Of a stretch of DNA of 64,000 bases, positions 34,366 to 45,287 are shown piece by piece. Under the pieces are notes generated by a model that made no database searches, had not been told where the DNA came from, and was given only the letters and a program-made list of their open reading frames with translations. The position numbers were made by a program, and so were the translations under genes. The stretch spans positions 190,191,821 to 190,255,820 of the forward strand of contig NC_133123.1 of NCBI RefSeq assembly GCF_033568475.1, in the 5' to 3' direction. Within the stretch, counting starts at the first letter, position 1; every line of letters begins with the position of its first letter. This stretch comes from Henckelia pumila (Eukaryota > Streptophyta > Magnoliopsida > Lamiales > Gesneriaceae).

Positions 34366-34640
34366 TTTCTTTTTATATGTTATCGAAGCCCGACGAATAA
34401 AGCCTAACAATCCTAGTTTTGTCAAATAGAATCTACATTTTCCATATTTTTTGATGGGGCAGCGCCTAGGCTCTAAGATCAGCGCTACAACGCTGAATTG
34501 ATCTTCAAGATGCATAGGTTAGGCGCCTAGGCGCTTCTCTTGTCCATGTATCAGCGCCTAAGCGTTAAGATGTAGCGCCTAAGCGTTGCACTCACACATT
34601 TTTCGTTCCATCTAGGCGCTTATGTGATATTATGCGCCTA
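34366..34640 (-). promoter_or_regulatory. GCGCCTAGGCGC-type array and TATA in S2
   Basis: Units such as AGGCGCCTAGGCGC and GCGCCTAAGCGTT recur from about 34448 to 34640. A TATA-like ATATAAAAAG (minus strand) lies near 34370, downstream in LTR orientation. Promoter role is inferred. Confidence 0.5.
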
Positions 34641-34931
34641 ATAATGGCACCTAGGATCTTCCTTTGTGCTAAAAAATCATACTCTTGTTTCTTCCTCAAC
34701 CGGCCTTGTATCATAAATACTTCTATTTCATGCAATTAATATATTTTGTCCACTTTCTGCATACCATTGAAATAATACAAAAACACACATAATACCACTA
34801 AATTTATAACAAAAGCCAAGACAAATCATTTAACAATTAAATGCATTAATTCACTTATCATAATGCAATTAAAATATAAACATGAATAAGATATCATTAT
34901 TTAAAGAAATCAATGTCATTAAATAGTTCGG

Positions 34932-35219
34932 AACCAAGAAAATATGTTCAGACCCTCTGAAGTATTTTGATTCACCGAAGAGATTTCGGAAGCACCGAAC
35001 ATAAATCGGACCTTCTGTAGTTGCATTGCTAGTCAAATCAATGAGGTGTCAAAATTTTAGTGACTCATAGTAGTTCGGATGATTCGAACTGGAGATCGAT
35101 CGGACCTTCGAAACTTAGGTATCCACTGAAGTGTCCTAACGTTGTTGACATGTTGACGCAATTAGAGTTCGGGGCTTCCGAATGCAAGATTGGAACTTCC
35201 AATCGTTGACTATAAATAG
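34932..35219 (+). promoter_or_regulatory. Palindrome array and CTATAAATAG in plus-strand LTR
   Basis: Degenerate TTCGGA...TCCGAA-like units (for example GTTCGGGGCTTCCGAA near 35166) run up to CTATAAATAG at 35210-35219. This is the same arrangement as in G1, read on the other strand. Confidence 0.55.
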
Positions 35220-35527
35220 GTCATGGGATTTCAATTTTTTGGGGTTTATTGTGTGTTTCACTCTCATTACAGCGCATATTTTGAGTATTTTTTAGACATA
35301 TAGCAAAGGGTCGGGCAATAGCTAAGTTTTTCCGAGGTCGTAGCAGAGCTGTGCTTGAGTTTTAGGGCTCGCAAAACCAACGGGTTAATTTTGAGGTGAA
35401 ATAATTGTCCCTACTGATAGAGAAATCGAACAATGGCGCTTGTGCTACTGTGCGATTTAAAAGATTGAGTTGCAACATTATCACCAGCTATAGCTTTCGG
35501 TAAGGAGGAAAGCGGTCGGTCTTACAA

Positions 35528-35541
35528 TTGGTATCAGAGCC
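35528..35541 (+). promoter_or_regulatory. Primer binding site after chromovirus LTR
   Basis: TTGGTATCAGAGCC, matching initiator tRNA-Met, two bases after the LTR end at 35526. The element's internal region is lost beyond about 35551. Confidence 0.85.
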
Positions 35542-35561
35542 AAGGTTATGGGTTCGATTAA

Positions 35562-35852
35562 GGGAAAATTTCTTTTTTGGTCCTATATGTTTGTCACATT
35601 GCGATTTCAGTCCTTTATATTTTCAGATTTCAGTTTTAGTCCGCTATCTTTATTTTTTTGGTAATTTTAGTCCTTTTTCCGATGTGGCGCTGATGTGGAG
35701 CTGACGTGTACAGTGCCACGTAAGCATTTTCGAATAAAAAGGATCGAAATTGCCAAAAATCGAAACATACAGGACTAAAACTGAAATATGAAAACATAAA
35801 GGACCAAAATCGAAAAGTGACAAATATACAAGACCAATTTTACACTTTTCCC
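35562..35852. mobile_element. Mutator-like MITE, 291 bp
   Basis: Long inverted repeats GGGAAAA...TTTTCCC with inner matching GGTCCTATATGTTTGTCAC and its near complement, flanked by a 10-bp duplication GTTCGATTAA (35552-35561 and 35853-35862). Duplication length and long terminal inverted repeats fit a non-autonomous MULE. No coding capacity. Confidence 0.85.
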
Positions 35853-35862
35853 GTTCGATTAA

Positions 35863-36440
35863 TTAATTTTTTATGGTCCGAATTTGCTCCAATTTGTATG
35901 GCTGCCCCAAAATCGGGTTCTCACACTCGCTACCTACATACGACAAAATCAACAACAAAAATGCTTAATTCTGCAAGAAACAAAAAAAAATCCAAGTTAA
36001 ATATATGAAATAAAGTTCAATAATTTTTATTTATCAGTTATTTTTTGATTAAATTTTAAATATTTAAGTTAATTGCATACTTAGTAGTTGCTCCAGACTT
36101 TGGGCACGGGTGCACCTTCACATGCCAGGGGCGCCTGCAGAGTGGCGCATCTGCATCTGCCTTGGCCTTTCTTTAAGCTTTTCTCTTCACTTTTCATCAC
36201 CGTCTCGGTCATTTTCCTTGCAATATATATATGCCATAAAATCTCGTTATTTCCCCACTACCTACAAATGACAAAAAACAACAACAAAAACAAATAATTT
36301 CGCTCAAGGAACTATAAAAAAATCAGGTTAAATATATGAAATAAAAGTGCAATAAACTGGAATTATCAGTTACTTTCTGATTAATCTTTAAATATTTAAG
36401 TTAATTACAATTCAAATAAGTAAGTAATAGGTGATCCAGA
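35863..36440. repeat. Diverged direct duplication, offset about 325 bp
   Basis: The segment from about 35914 (ACTCGCTACCTACATACGAC) recurs from about 36238 (CACTACCTACAAATGACAAA). Both copies contain ATCAGTTA, a TTTAAATATTTAAGTTAAT tract and similar flanks. No gene is evident. Confidence 0.65.
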
Positions 36441-37090
36441 GCTTGTCACTATATAGATCGGGTCAACCCATCTCACGGATAAATTCGACACAAAAAAACT
36501 TTTCTTAAGTACTGACGTATGATGATAATCAAATTTTATGTATAAGTAATATGAGTTATAAAAACTACATTAGAAAAACGATAATTTTCGTACTTTAATT
36601 ATCTATGAGATTTTCACACAAAATAACTACTCTTTAAGATAAAATAACATGAGTTATAAAATCAAATTATATGGATAAGTAATATGAGTCATAAAAATTA
36701 CATTTGACATAAGATAATTATTTTTGTAGTTTAATTATGCGTGAGATTTTCACACAAAATAACTACTCTTTAAAGTAACGTTTGGTACGTATGATAACAA
36801 TCAAATGATTATTAAGTAAATAAAAATAAAAAAATGGATAGTGATTGAAAATGAAACAAAAGCTAAAAATTATAAGTGAGTAGTGTTTGATAAAAATGTT
36901 ATTCTACTACTAACTTTTGATCATAATTATTTTTGTAGAAGCAGAATCATCATCTCATTAACTTTTAGTATTCAATTAAATTAAGCAAAAACTAATACAA
37001 AATTTGAGTTTAAGAAACACAAAACTAATCTTTTAAACAAAGAATAACTTTTTTTAGTGATTGCACACACTTACTAAATCAAGAGTTTAG
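36441..37090. repeat. AT-rich repeat DNA with a tandem duplication of about 130 bp
   Basis: Two copies of a unit with ATAAGTAATATGAGT and GAGATTTTCACACAAAATAA lie at about 36529-36634 and 36661-36772. The left end (GGGTCAACCCATCTCACGG) resembles a GTGAGAC-type dispersed plant repeat. No coding sequence. Confidence 0.6.
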
Positions 37091-37099
37091 CGTGCCACA

Positions 37100-37560
37100 A
37101 TAAGATTTCGTCACTATAGGTGTAAATGAATGGAGCCGATTCGCGAGCTTTTTTAGTTGGTTCGATTAAATATTTGATTTGTATTCGAACTTATCAAGCT
37201 CGAGTCGAACCCGAACATGTTCAAACTCTTTTCGAACCCAACCCGAACATGTTCAAACTTTTTTCAAGCCGAACTCGAGTTCAAATTATTTCTTTGACAA
37301 TTCGTGAGTCGTTCACGAACCTTAATATTTTATTAAGATAATATAATGATATAATAAATACATATAAATTTAGAACCTTTCGGTCATTTCAAGCTTTCGA
37401 ACCAAGTTATCAAACCTTAATTTTCGAGCAATATGTTCGAATATTTTGAGCCAAACTCGGACTCAAACTTCATTTTGAGCTGAGTTCGAACCAAAATATT
37501 TGAAGTTTTCGAACTTCGAATCGAACTTGAATATACTTGATTCAAACCGAACTCTAGTCT
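37100..37560. repeat. Dispersed repeat rich in TTCGAA/CGAAC words
   Basis: Starts TAGGTGTAAATGAATGGAGCC and contains many variants of GAACCCGAACATGTTCAAAC and TTCGAACC. Sequences opening TAGGTGTAAA-GAGCCGA are common dispersed repeats in plants as I remember them. Clear ends were not found. Confidence 0.45.
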
Positions 37561-37699
37561 TACTTTTTTACTATTATTCGGCTAGATTTGGTTCGTTTGC
37601 ACTTTCTATTCGTCAATAATATTTACGATGGAATATTAAATTCCGTCAGTAATTATGGATTTTCCGTCGAGAATCCTAGTGTTTTTTTTTTTGCCCCCT

Positions 37700-37911
37700 T
37701 CAAAAAAGGATTTTCCGTGTTGATGTAAAAATATATTTCACGAGTTCCATGAATGATGATAGTCATGAAAAGGAGCAGCTACGTACTTGGTCAAGAATTC
37801 CTTCAAATTAAAGCATGAAAGAATTGTAGTTTTCCATGTTTGGCCATGGAATTCATGACCTTAAGCCATGCCACGTAAGTCATATTTTAAAGCCAGTGTA
37901 AATAAATATTT
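37700..37911 (+). promoter_or_regulatory. Presumed promoter and 5' UTR of the GT61 gene
   Basis: No strong TATA box. Candidate features are a W-box-like GGTCAA near 37789, a CCACGTAAG ACGT core near 37871, and a weak TATTTTAAAG at about 37883. An in-frame TAA at 37903-37905 separates this stretch from the start codon. Weak evidence only. Confidence 0.25.
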
Positions 37912-39786
37912 ATGCAGCCTCCTATGCCTCAATATTATTTTCGACTCAACATTCAAGCCATGAACAAATCAACGTTACAGTCGCAAGATTGCTTCAAATA
38001 CAATGAAATTTCTCTTCCGAAATCCAAATACAAAGTGTTGCGAAGACGCTCCTTAATCTATCTATCTGCCTCATCCATCGTGTTATTCGGTTTCTTCCAA
38101 ATAACGTCGCTGCCGAATTTCATGTACCAGTGGCAAGAACCTGCCTTGAACTCGAGTCTTTTGGATGTCCTCCACTGTCGAAAAGAGCTGAAATCTTTGT
38201 CGTCCAAGCTTCGTGAATCTGTCACGTTTCTCCCTTTAAAGGACTTGCGTTTCACAAGTTCGGCTACCAAAGGACACACATGGTTTATGAGTTCTTTGTA
38301 TGATACACATGAAGAAGGCGAGGTTCAATACCAGCACTTCCCTTCTAAGGCTTCGAGAGGCAAGATTCTATGCTTAAAGGGACGTAACAAACACGATGGA
38401 TCGTGGAATTCGTACGCCCTTGCTTTGCCTGAAGCGTTGCCTCAAAATGCCACGCTGATGAAAGGGATCACCTTCGTGTCATACAATCACTACGATTACT
38501 CTAACATATGGCACGGTTTATCTGCGATGATGCCATTTGTAGCCTGGCACATCAAGAAAGGATGCATGGTTCGGCCTAAACGATGGATTTTGTACCATTG
38601 GGGTGAACTAAGGACTGATATGTCACCATGGTTGAGAGCCCTTTTGGCAGCCACGTTCAATACAAAAATTTATATAGAAAATTTCGAAGGAAAGGAATTT
38701 GATGGTGATGACACTACTCCAGCTTGTTTCGAGGAAACTGTTGTTATGAGGCACAATGAAGGTGGGATGTCTAGAGAGAAGAGAATGGAAGTGTATGATC
38801 TAATGAGGTGCAAGTCTAGGATGTATTGTAACGTTAGCTCGGAGGAAACACCGTCTCGCACAATCAGGATGACCATGTTAATGAGGAATGGAGCTAGATC
38901 ATTCAAGAATTCATCGGCAGTGGTAGACATATTCGGAAAGGAGTGCAAAAAGGTGGAGGGCTGCAGGTTGATGGTGGCTTATTCACATAACCTTACCTTT
39001 TGTGAGCAAGTGAGTATTAGACTAATTCGATTTTAATGTCATTGTCCTGGTTATTCTCGACTATCCCTCTTCAGTATTTCTGAAAGAGAACCATATATAT
39101 ATCATCAAGAATATATGTGGTAGCTCCAGCAAACGTAAGCAGGGGTGGATCCACAAATCCAAGAAAAGAGTGCAAGATGGGACACAGATGGATTTTTGGA
39201 TGAAAAAAAAAAAGAAAAGAACTGATAAAAGTTTCAAAATTTTTCGTCACACGACTCGCACCCCTTGGCATCGAGCCATGATGGATTCGGACTCGCTCAT
39301 AAATATTATAAGCATCGAGGCAACGGGGCGATGAAGTATGGCATTGAAAATAAATAACTATACTATTTCTTAATTTTACAGGTCAAAGTGATGAGTTTAA
39401 CTGATATTCTAATATCTCCACATGGAGCTCAACTGTCAAACATGGTACTAATGGATAGAAACAGCAGTGTGATGGAGTTTTTCCCCAAGGGATGGCTAGA
39501 GCTAGCCGGAGTGGGGCAATTCGTATACCACTGGCTAGCTAGTTGGTCCGGGATGAAACACGAGGGGGCGTGGCGGGACCCGGTAGGAGATCGATGTCCG
39601 TATCCCGAGGATGATCATCGTTGCATGCCGTTGTTCAAGAATAGCAGGATTGGTCATAATGAGAGCCATTTCTCAGAGTGGGTAAGACATGTGCTTAGTG
39701 AGGTGAAGACGAAAAATACACAACTACAACATTCAATGAAGGCTAAAATTCCTCCTTCTAATATTTGTAATTGCAGCCGATTCTAA
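37912..39786 (+). CDS. GT61 family glycosyltransferase, MUCI21-like clade
   Basis: Two exons (37912-39009 and 39382-39786) encode 500 residues with no internal stop. The ATG is the first after an in-frame TAA at 37903. A short basic N-terminus (KVLRRR, 41-46) and one hydrophobic segment (about 47-67) predict a type II Golgi membrane protein. The lumenal part has the GT61 signatures YNHYDYSNIWHGLSAMM (191-207), WILYHWGELR (225-234), ISPHGAQLSNM (377-387), MEFFPKGWLELAGVGQ and SWSGMKHEGAWRDP, plus several N-glycosylation sequons (80, 179, 307, 333, 360, 393). GT61 enzymes move xylose, arabinose or GlcNAc; this sequence looks closest to the Arabidopsis MUCI21 (At3g10320), At3g57380 and At2g41640 clade, where MUCI21 acts on mucilage xylan. 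Donor and acceptor cannot be read from the sequence. It is the only intact host gene here and is surrounded by transposon DNA. Confidence 0.93.
39010..39381 (+). other. Phase-0 intron of the GT61 gene (372 bp)
   Basis: Donor CAA|GTGAGT and acceptor TTTTACAG|GTC. The junction joins LTFCEQ to VKVMSLTDILIS, which restores the conserved GT61 reading. If the intron is retained, translation stops at 39034-39036 and the C-terminal domain is lost. Confidence 0.9.
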
Positions 39787-40495
39787 TGGTATCTGCCCTA
39801 TAAATTCTTGAATTGAAGAATATATATATTGGTCTTACTTACTAGCTACATACATGTAGAATGTAACTCATAAATTTCCACAATGATATATTATATATCG
39901 TCTACTTTGAAACTAAATTTTTATGGATTTACTTTTGAACTTTACCAAAAAGTTTTGTATCATATATTATTAATTTTTTTTCTTATTAACTCGTGATTTT
40001 CACGTGCCAATGGATATATTCATGATGCATTTTTTCTGCATTTCATCAACATGAATATTGAGGTATCTAAGCACATGATATGTTTACACAAAGGCACATC
40101 AAGATTCAAGAGCTTATTAAAACTGTTAATAATTTGGTGAAATAATATTATTTGCTCTTATCTAGTGATCAAAACATATATAGTAGTTTCACTGATATTT
40201 TGTTTAAAAGTTTTGAGTTGAATAATATTTCGGGTTTTGTAATTTCATTAGGAGCAAATGAATGTTTATGTTAAGTAATCATTGTGTAAACAACCAGAAA
40301 AATGTAAATGATAATTTTGTTGTTACTAAGATAACATAAAAGAAAGATATATAATTTGTCAAGGTATTTTTTTTATCTAGCTTTATTCAATTATATTTTT
40401 AAAAACACGACTACCTAGCCTCCGGTATATTTTGTTTTAGGTACATGTGTAAATTTATTGAGAATTATCGTTCTTTACATGTTGTAATAAATACG

Positions 40496-40655
40496 AGGAA
40501 AACTCACAGTTCACACTGACAAAAAAATGGAGAGAGAGAAACAAAATGAGCAAAACTCTAACATATGTTACCGAGGAAAACTCACCAATCATATATACTG
40601 ACAAAAAATGAATGGGCTAGAGAAAGAAACAAAATGAAAAACTCTATGTGTCACA
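40496..40655. repeat. Tandem duplication, about 80 bp
   Basis: GAGGAAAACTCAC...CTGACAAAAAA...GAAACAAAATGA...AAAACTCTA occurs twice, at about 40496-40573 and 40574-40655. Confidence 0.7.
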
Positions 40656-40967
40656 CTATCTGCCAATCTATTCTCATCAATCAATTCGGTAATCACTTGT
40701 TTTTATTTATGTAGTGTAGATATCATAATAACCAAGATTTTTTGAGTAGCCGTGATTGCTTGCACTCTAGTAATTAGTAGCAAGGAATGGTTTGCAACTT
40801 GAACATTATGGAAGTTTTTCTCATAGTTAAGCTAGCACTCCATCAACACAGACAAAGGTTAATCGATTTGTTTGTCAAATGCCAGTAGCAGTCGACTTTG
40901 CTTATTACGAAGCACTCCTCCCACACGCCGTATATAATCAAGGCCTAGCTCGTTGACACTTGGGGAG

Positions 40968-40968
<1 letters not shown>

Positions 40969-41052
<84 letters not shown>
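40969..41052. repeat. TTA microsatellite, about 28 units
   Basis: An uninterrupted trinucleotide run. A frame of consecutive tyrosines across it is an artefact. Confidence 0.98.
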
Positions 41053-41344
41053 ACATTGTTAACCAGATCCATTTTTTCAATTCTCCTCTAATCGTAACTA
41101 CATTTTTGTTCCAATTAGACTCAAGATCAGTTATGTTATATGATTTATAATTTAATTAATAATAATTAAATGTAGGATTATGAGATTTTGCACTTGTGTA
41201 ATTTCAACTAATTTATTTATTTCTCTTAGTCAAGTGCAATTATTAAATGTTCCCTAAAATTCAACCAATACACACAACTTTATTTATCTCATCAAAATTA
41301 TTTTCTTGAAGGAAACTTTCAATTGATTCAAGGAAAAAAATAAT

Positions 41345-41715
41345 GTCAAATTTAGGGGTACCGTACCGACAAATGCATATCGTATATCGTACCGAAAATT
41401 ACGGTATAAAACTTTTTATACCGATACCATACCGAAAATTTCGGTATACCAAAAATTTCGGTACATATAACTAGCATACCGATTATACCAAAATTTTACG
41501 GTATACCGAGATTTCGGTACGGTATCGGCATATACTGTTTTATACCGAAAAAAAACCTAATATTTTTTATAATTTATAAATTTATTGTTAAAAATATTAT
41601 ATATATTTAAATTTTTATATAATATTTCGGTCTACCGATTTATACCAAAATTTTAAAAATTTCATACTGTTACCGTACCGAAAAAATCGGTATCGTTACC
41701 TTACCGTACCGAAAA
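41345..41715. repeat. GGTAT/ATACC-rich dispersed repeat
   Basis: Dense runs of TACCGAAATTTCGGTATACC-like words between GGGGTACCGTACCGAC and ACCGTACCGAAAAAA. Self-complementary throughout; ends share GTACCGTACCG, suggesting a short inverted-repeat element. No coding sequence. Confidence 0.5.
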
Positions 41716-41796
41716 AAATATTTATTTTATCCAAAAAAATATTCACAGCATGAAAATATGTAAACCACATACTTCCTCCATAAACCTATCTATGCC

Positions 41797-41906
41797 TAGT
41801 TTTTTTTTATTACAAAGGGGAGGGGGAGTATTCGAACTTGAGTCTCCACAAATTTGCGGACATGTAAGATCAATTGGGCTACAACCCGATCTCTTATCCC
41901 TACAGT
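41797..41906 (-). mobile_element. tRNA-derived SINE
   Basis: On the minus strand an A-box-like TAGCCCAATTGAT is followed about 33 bases on by a B-box-like AGTTCGAATACTCC, then a C/T-rich segment and a short A-rich tail (AATAAAAAAAAA). This is the layout of plant SINEs with a pol III promoter. Target duplications were not resolved. Confidence 0.5.
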
Positions 41907-41997
41907 ATTGAATTAATTGAAACTTGTCATCCAAAAAATATATTGGTAAGCATAAGTAAAGTTGTCCTTCAGTTGAATTTGGGGCACATTTAATAAT

Positions 41998-42170
41998 GGG
42001 AAATGTTATGTGTATATGGAGGGTTACATGTTGGATTACACACTACACATGAAATTACAAAAGTTTTCCTCCACTTTATTTCAAAAAACTCTTTCTAAAA
42101 TACATTTATGTAATTTCAAATGCTACGTGTAACCCAACGTATAACCCTCCGTGTACATGTAGCATTACTT
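41998..42170. mobile_element. MITE, 173 bp, with 9-bp duplication
   Basis: Terminal inverted repeats AATGTTATGTGTATATGGAGGG and the near complement of AATGCTACATGTACACGGAGGG, each cited in part, flanked by TTTAATAAT (41989-41997 and 42171-42179). A 9-bp duplication suggests the Mutator superfamily. Confidence 0.82.
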
Positions 42171-42376
42171 TTTAATAATTGCTCTTGACTAAGAGAGGTA
42201 AACCGGTGAGTGGAAACTATACAAGTGGAATAATGTCATAATCCTTCATTTAATGATATTAATTACATTAATATAACATGATTATTAGGAACCCTTGTAA
42301 AGTAGATAGTTGACTTTTTATACCATTTTGTTTGGGTGACGCGTGCATAGATGAGGGTGGTATTGAGATGAGTGAT

Positions 42377-42709
42377 TAGAGCTGTTAAAATATGCCGACG
42401 GGACTGGATAATTTGAAATCCATCAAAACCAGTCAGTTAGAAGAACGCGACGGGCTGGCTTGCCATTTGGACGTGTTGAAAAATTAGCAATCCAACACAT
42501 CTATTTGACGGTGCGGGTTAGGCCGGCCAACTAATGTTTATTTATATTTGGCAGGTTGGCCCGGAACCTGCCATAGGCCCACAACCCACCACCAAGCAGG
42601 GTGGGTATGTCCGTCTCATTTGAGCGGGTTGAAAAATTGCCAATTCCAACCTGTCTATTAAGCGGGGTGGGGCGTGGACCGCTCGGGCCCAACCAAGTTT
42701 GACGATCTA
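42377..42709. mobile_element. Probable hAT-type MITE
   Basis: Ends TAGAGCTGTTAAAAT and the approximate complement TTTGACGATCTA resemble the TAGAGCTGTCAAA ends of a common plant hAT MITE. The interior is rich in GGCCGG/GGGTTGG words. The duplication is only partly recognisable. Confidence 0.5.
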
Positions 42710-42979
42710 TGATTGACCTCTTGTAAGCTCTAGTGTCTCAAGCTGCTGACGTTGCGCTATTTCATCCGATTAGCTAGGTGAGATTTAAAGAGGAACACCA
42801 AATCTTAATGAGTAATAGTTTCTCTGCTACGGACAGGGCGATAGAGAAAGGATAAAACTGATCTCGAAGGAATATGAGACATTGCCAGTAGTAAGGCATG
42901 TCCGTCCCTGGACTCACGGGCTTAACAAACCGACCTATATGCGATGCCTCAAGTGCGAAATAAAGTTACGTCTTAGCTA

Positions 42980-43250
42980 ATAGCTATAGCTTTTAGCCTA
43001 GTGGTAAGTACTTTATCATATTACACTCTCTCCATCCAAAATATAAAAACCATATTTATTTTTTCATTCATCTCACATATATAAATATAATTTCAATATT
43101 AATTTTATATTATTTTCTCTGTTTTTATTTTTAAAATCATTCTACCCCCATCATTAAATACTTTAACTACTTTAATTTTAACAAATTTTTTACCTTATTA
43201 ACATATTCATTAAGTAATAATTTTCTTATTCTATGTGAGATACTGAGAGT
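42980..43250. mobile_element. Probable Stowaway-like MITE next to a SINE-like A-box
   Basis: From about 43022, CACTCTCTCCATCCAAAATA resembles the CTCCCTCCGTCC end of Stowaway elements; the right end GAGATACTGAGAGTA near 43247 is its degraded complement, with TA at both edges. Just left, TAGCCTAGTGGTAAG (about 42998) looks like a pol III A-box, perhaps a truncated SINE. Confidence 0.4.
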
Positions 43251-44104
43251 ATTATTTAATTTATGTATTTTTTCTTTATATTTGTCATACCCCTATTTCA
43301 CACGGTTTAAATTAGAAATTTGAATTTGTTAATGAAGAATTACAATTGATTTTAAAGTATGCGTCAATCATTTTTGTAGAACAAGAAAGCATAGGTCTCA
43401 GACTGGAACATGATACTTCTTCTTTTTCCTTTGATAACAAAACATCTTTGGATTATCATTGGTAGCTAGGTACACCGTACATGGGGCACATCCATTTGTT
43501 TCTTTTCAGGATTTTTAACATAATTACTTGAATAATAATTTTGCGGCGGATTTGGACTTACCATTGGCATTTTTTTTTTCAGGATATGCGGTATGCCAAA
43601 TTAGTTTCCAAAACTATAAATTGATCGTGCCAACTAGTCCTGCGTTCGAAACCTACCGAATGCCTCATGTCATGTCAATATTTCATCCAAAAACAAAAAA
43701 AAAATGGGTTCAGCAGAAAAAAGACACAAAATGTTAAAAACTCATAGTTGTTTTATCAAGATCAAGCATTGACGACTTACAAAACTTTGATCCAAATATG
43801 TCAATTTACATTATCAACTTTGACAATTTCATAATCGATCAATATGCCTCATGTTCTTAATGTTAAAATGTGGAGGAGGTAATTTGCGATTATAGTAGTT
43901 ATTTTTGGTAGAAACGAGTATCATGAAATGGAAATATGAATATTTGACCTTCACATTTATTTATCATGTATATGCCATGAATAAGTCGAGCTAACATGAG
44001 TTTTATATATTGATAAACTAAAAAATTAAACAAGTCTCAATAGTGTATTGAGTTAATATTGGTCAACAATAAGTTTGAAGTTGAGAATAAACTTTGAAAG
44101 GATG
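43251..44104. other. Intergenic DNA without recognised features
   Basis: AT-rich, no supportable gene, no clear repeat boundaries. Ends at the Tork-like LTR start. Confidence 0.5.
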
Positions 44105-44349
44105 TGTCTTATCATATTGGAACAACGTGTGAATTCTTTGGGCTCGGTGGAAGGCCCAATACACATGTTTGTGGACATGGGCCGAGTTTAATTCCTTGGC
44201 CAAGAATTTAGTGAGGCCCAAATACAAGGATTAATTCGGTGAGTCCAGTTAGCAGCTGGGATTAGAGTCGTTGGAGCTCAACCAATCTCAACCAACAAGT
44301 ATTGAGCATATACAAGGGAGTTGCAGCAGTTTAGAGACACACAATACAT
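44105..44349 (+). repeat. Tork-like copia LTR, left copy (5' portion)
   Basis: Begins TGTCTTATCATATTGGAAC and matches 49771-50016, sharing GGCTCGG-GGAAGGCCC, GTGAGGCCCAAATACAAGG and TTGGAGCTCAACCAATCTCA. Homology stops near 44349, where Athila-like sequence starts; the LTR's 3' portion seems to reappear from 48603. Confidence 0.75.
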
Positions 44350-44654
44350 ATGAGTAGAATGATGACTGTTAGCCGATGATGATAGAGTTGAAAAAAAATG
44401 TTTTTGAAAAATGTTGCTTTTGATTGAACATGAGAAGTTGTGGTTGAATCGTGAATCATATTAAGCACGCTTGTTAGCCTAGTGTAGTGTAGCGATGTAA
44501 TTGATGATATTCGTGTTTGTTTGACCATTGCACGGCAATAGATGCTTGTTGATCATGATAGTGTCTTTGGATTCTTGATGTTGTTAGACATTGCATGTAT
44601 GATCTTGGGCGTATCTATAAAACTTTTTGAAAATTTTTTTGTTGAAAAATAAGT

Positions 44655-44915
44655 TAACTCCATCCGGGTTACGAGCGAGGGATTGAAATCCAATCCCTTG
44701 TTTGTAACTAAGTATGCAGATTCCATGGGGTTAACAACATTTTAAAATTTTAAAATAACAATTCCATCCGGGCTTGGAAAATGGTTGAAATTCTAATCAA
44801 TTTTCCATGGCTAAGTTCGCGGGTTAAATGGGATTGTCGCTCCATCCGGGTTATAGACGAGGGGATTGAAATTCTAATCCTATCTTAGTTATAGCTAAGT
44901 TTGCGGGTAATTATT
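44655..44915 (+). repeat. Three imperfect repeats of about 95 bp in the 3' UTR
   Basis: Each unit has CTCCATCCGGGTT (or TTCCATCCGGGCT), a GGATTGAAAT-CTAATC block and an AACTAAGT/GCTAAGTT block. The same set, more diverged, occurs in T1 at about 62000-62260. Confidence 0.75.
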
Positions 44916-45287
44916 GGGGCATAAGAAAACCGGGTGCAAAATCTGGAGGTACGTAATTAATCTCAAGAAAGTGCATGTTTTTGTTTGGGATTGTTGAGAT
45001 GATGGAGTGCTGGATTGTGATACTTGCATTTAATTGTCATAGGCCGCTAAACATTCTTAGAATGGATTCGTTTGAAATTGCATGAAACTAGAATAACATG
45101 GCACACACACACATTTACGTTAAACTGACAGTGGATTATGGACAATCGGAAGTTGTTATGATTTTTAGTTGATTGAAATGGAACTCATCTGAGGCTACTT
45201 TGTACATGATTCATTTTTATTTGTGTTATTGCATTTTTTTGTTGTATGTCTTGCTCGAGGGCGAGTAAGGCTTAAGTATGGGGGAGT

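Larger units (their letters stand above)
33569..34860 (-). mobile_element. Solo LTR S2, Athila/Tat-type (1292 bp)
   Basis: In minus orientation it runs TGATAAGTGAATTAATGC...ATTACAACA and is flanked by TAATG duplications (33564-33568 and 34861-34865). The TGATAAGTG start and overall layout resemble the LTR at 47035-48600. No internal region. Confidence 0.85.
33542..35526 (+). mobile_element. Plus-strand chromovirus-type 5' LTR, split by S2
   Basis: Begins TAGTGAACAAAGTACC at about 33546, is broken by solo LTR S2 at 33569-34860, and continues to 35526 (GGTCTTACA). It has an array of TTCGGA/TCCGAA-type motifs, CTATAAATAG at 35210-35219, and the block GAGGTCGTAGCAGAGCTGTG also found in other LTRs here. 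A primer binding site follows. Its first 45 bases mirror the left fragment, making a head-to-head pair. Confidence 0.68.
39787..41340. other. AT-rich intergenic DNA downstream of GT61
   Basis: No gene seen. It would contain the gene's 3' UTR and poly(A) site, which I cannot place. It holds a tandem duplication of about 80 bp and a TTA microsatellite, listed separately. Confidence 0.6.

Noticed and set aside
34138..34515. Frame with an Arg-Glu repeat
   Set aside because: Produced by the TC microsatellite inside solo LTR S2.
36088..36297. Short frame in 36088-36297
   Set aside because: It overlaps the diverged direct duplication, has no recognisable domain and a low-complexity end.
39001..39036. 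Ending the GT61 protein at 39036 as a single-exon gene
   Set aside because: GTGAGT donor and TTTTACAG acceptor join conserved GT61 blocks in frame; reading on into the intron loses the C-terminal signature.
40953..41150. Frame of consecutive tyrosines
   Set aside because: A translation of the TTA microsatellite; no gene context.
43640..43665. B-box-like GCGTTCGAAACC, possible tRNA or SINE
   Set aside because: No A-box at the right distance and no cloverleaf could be drawn.
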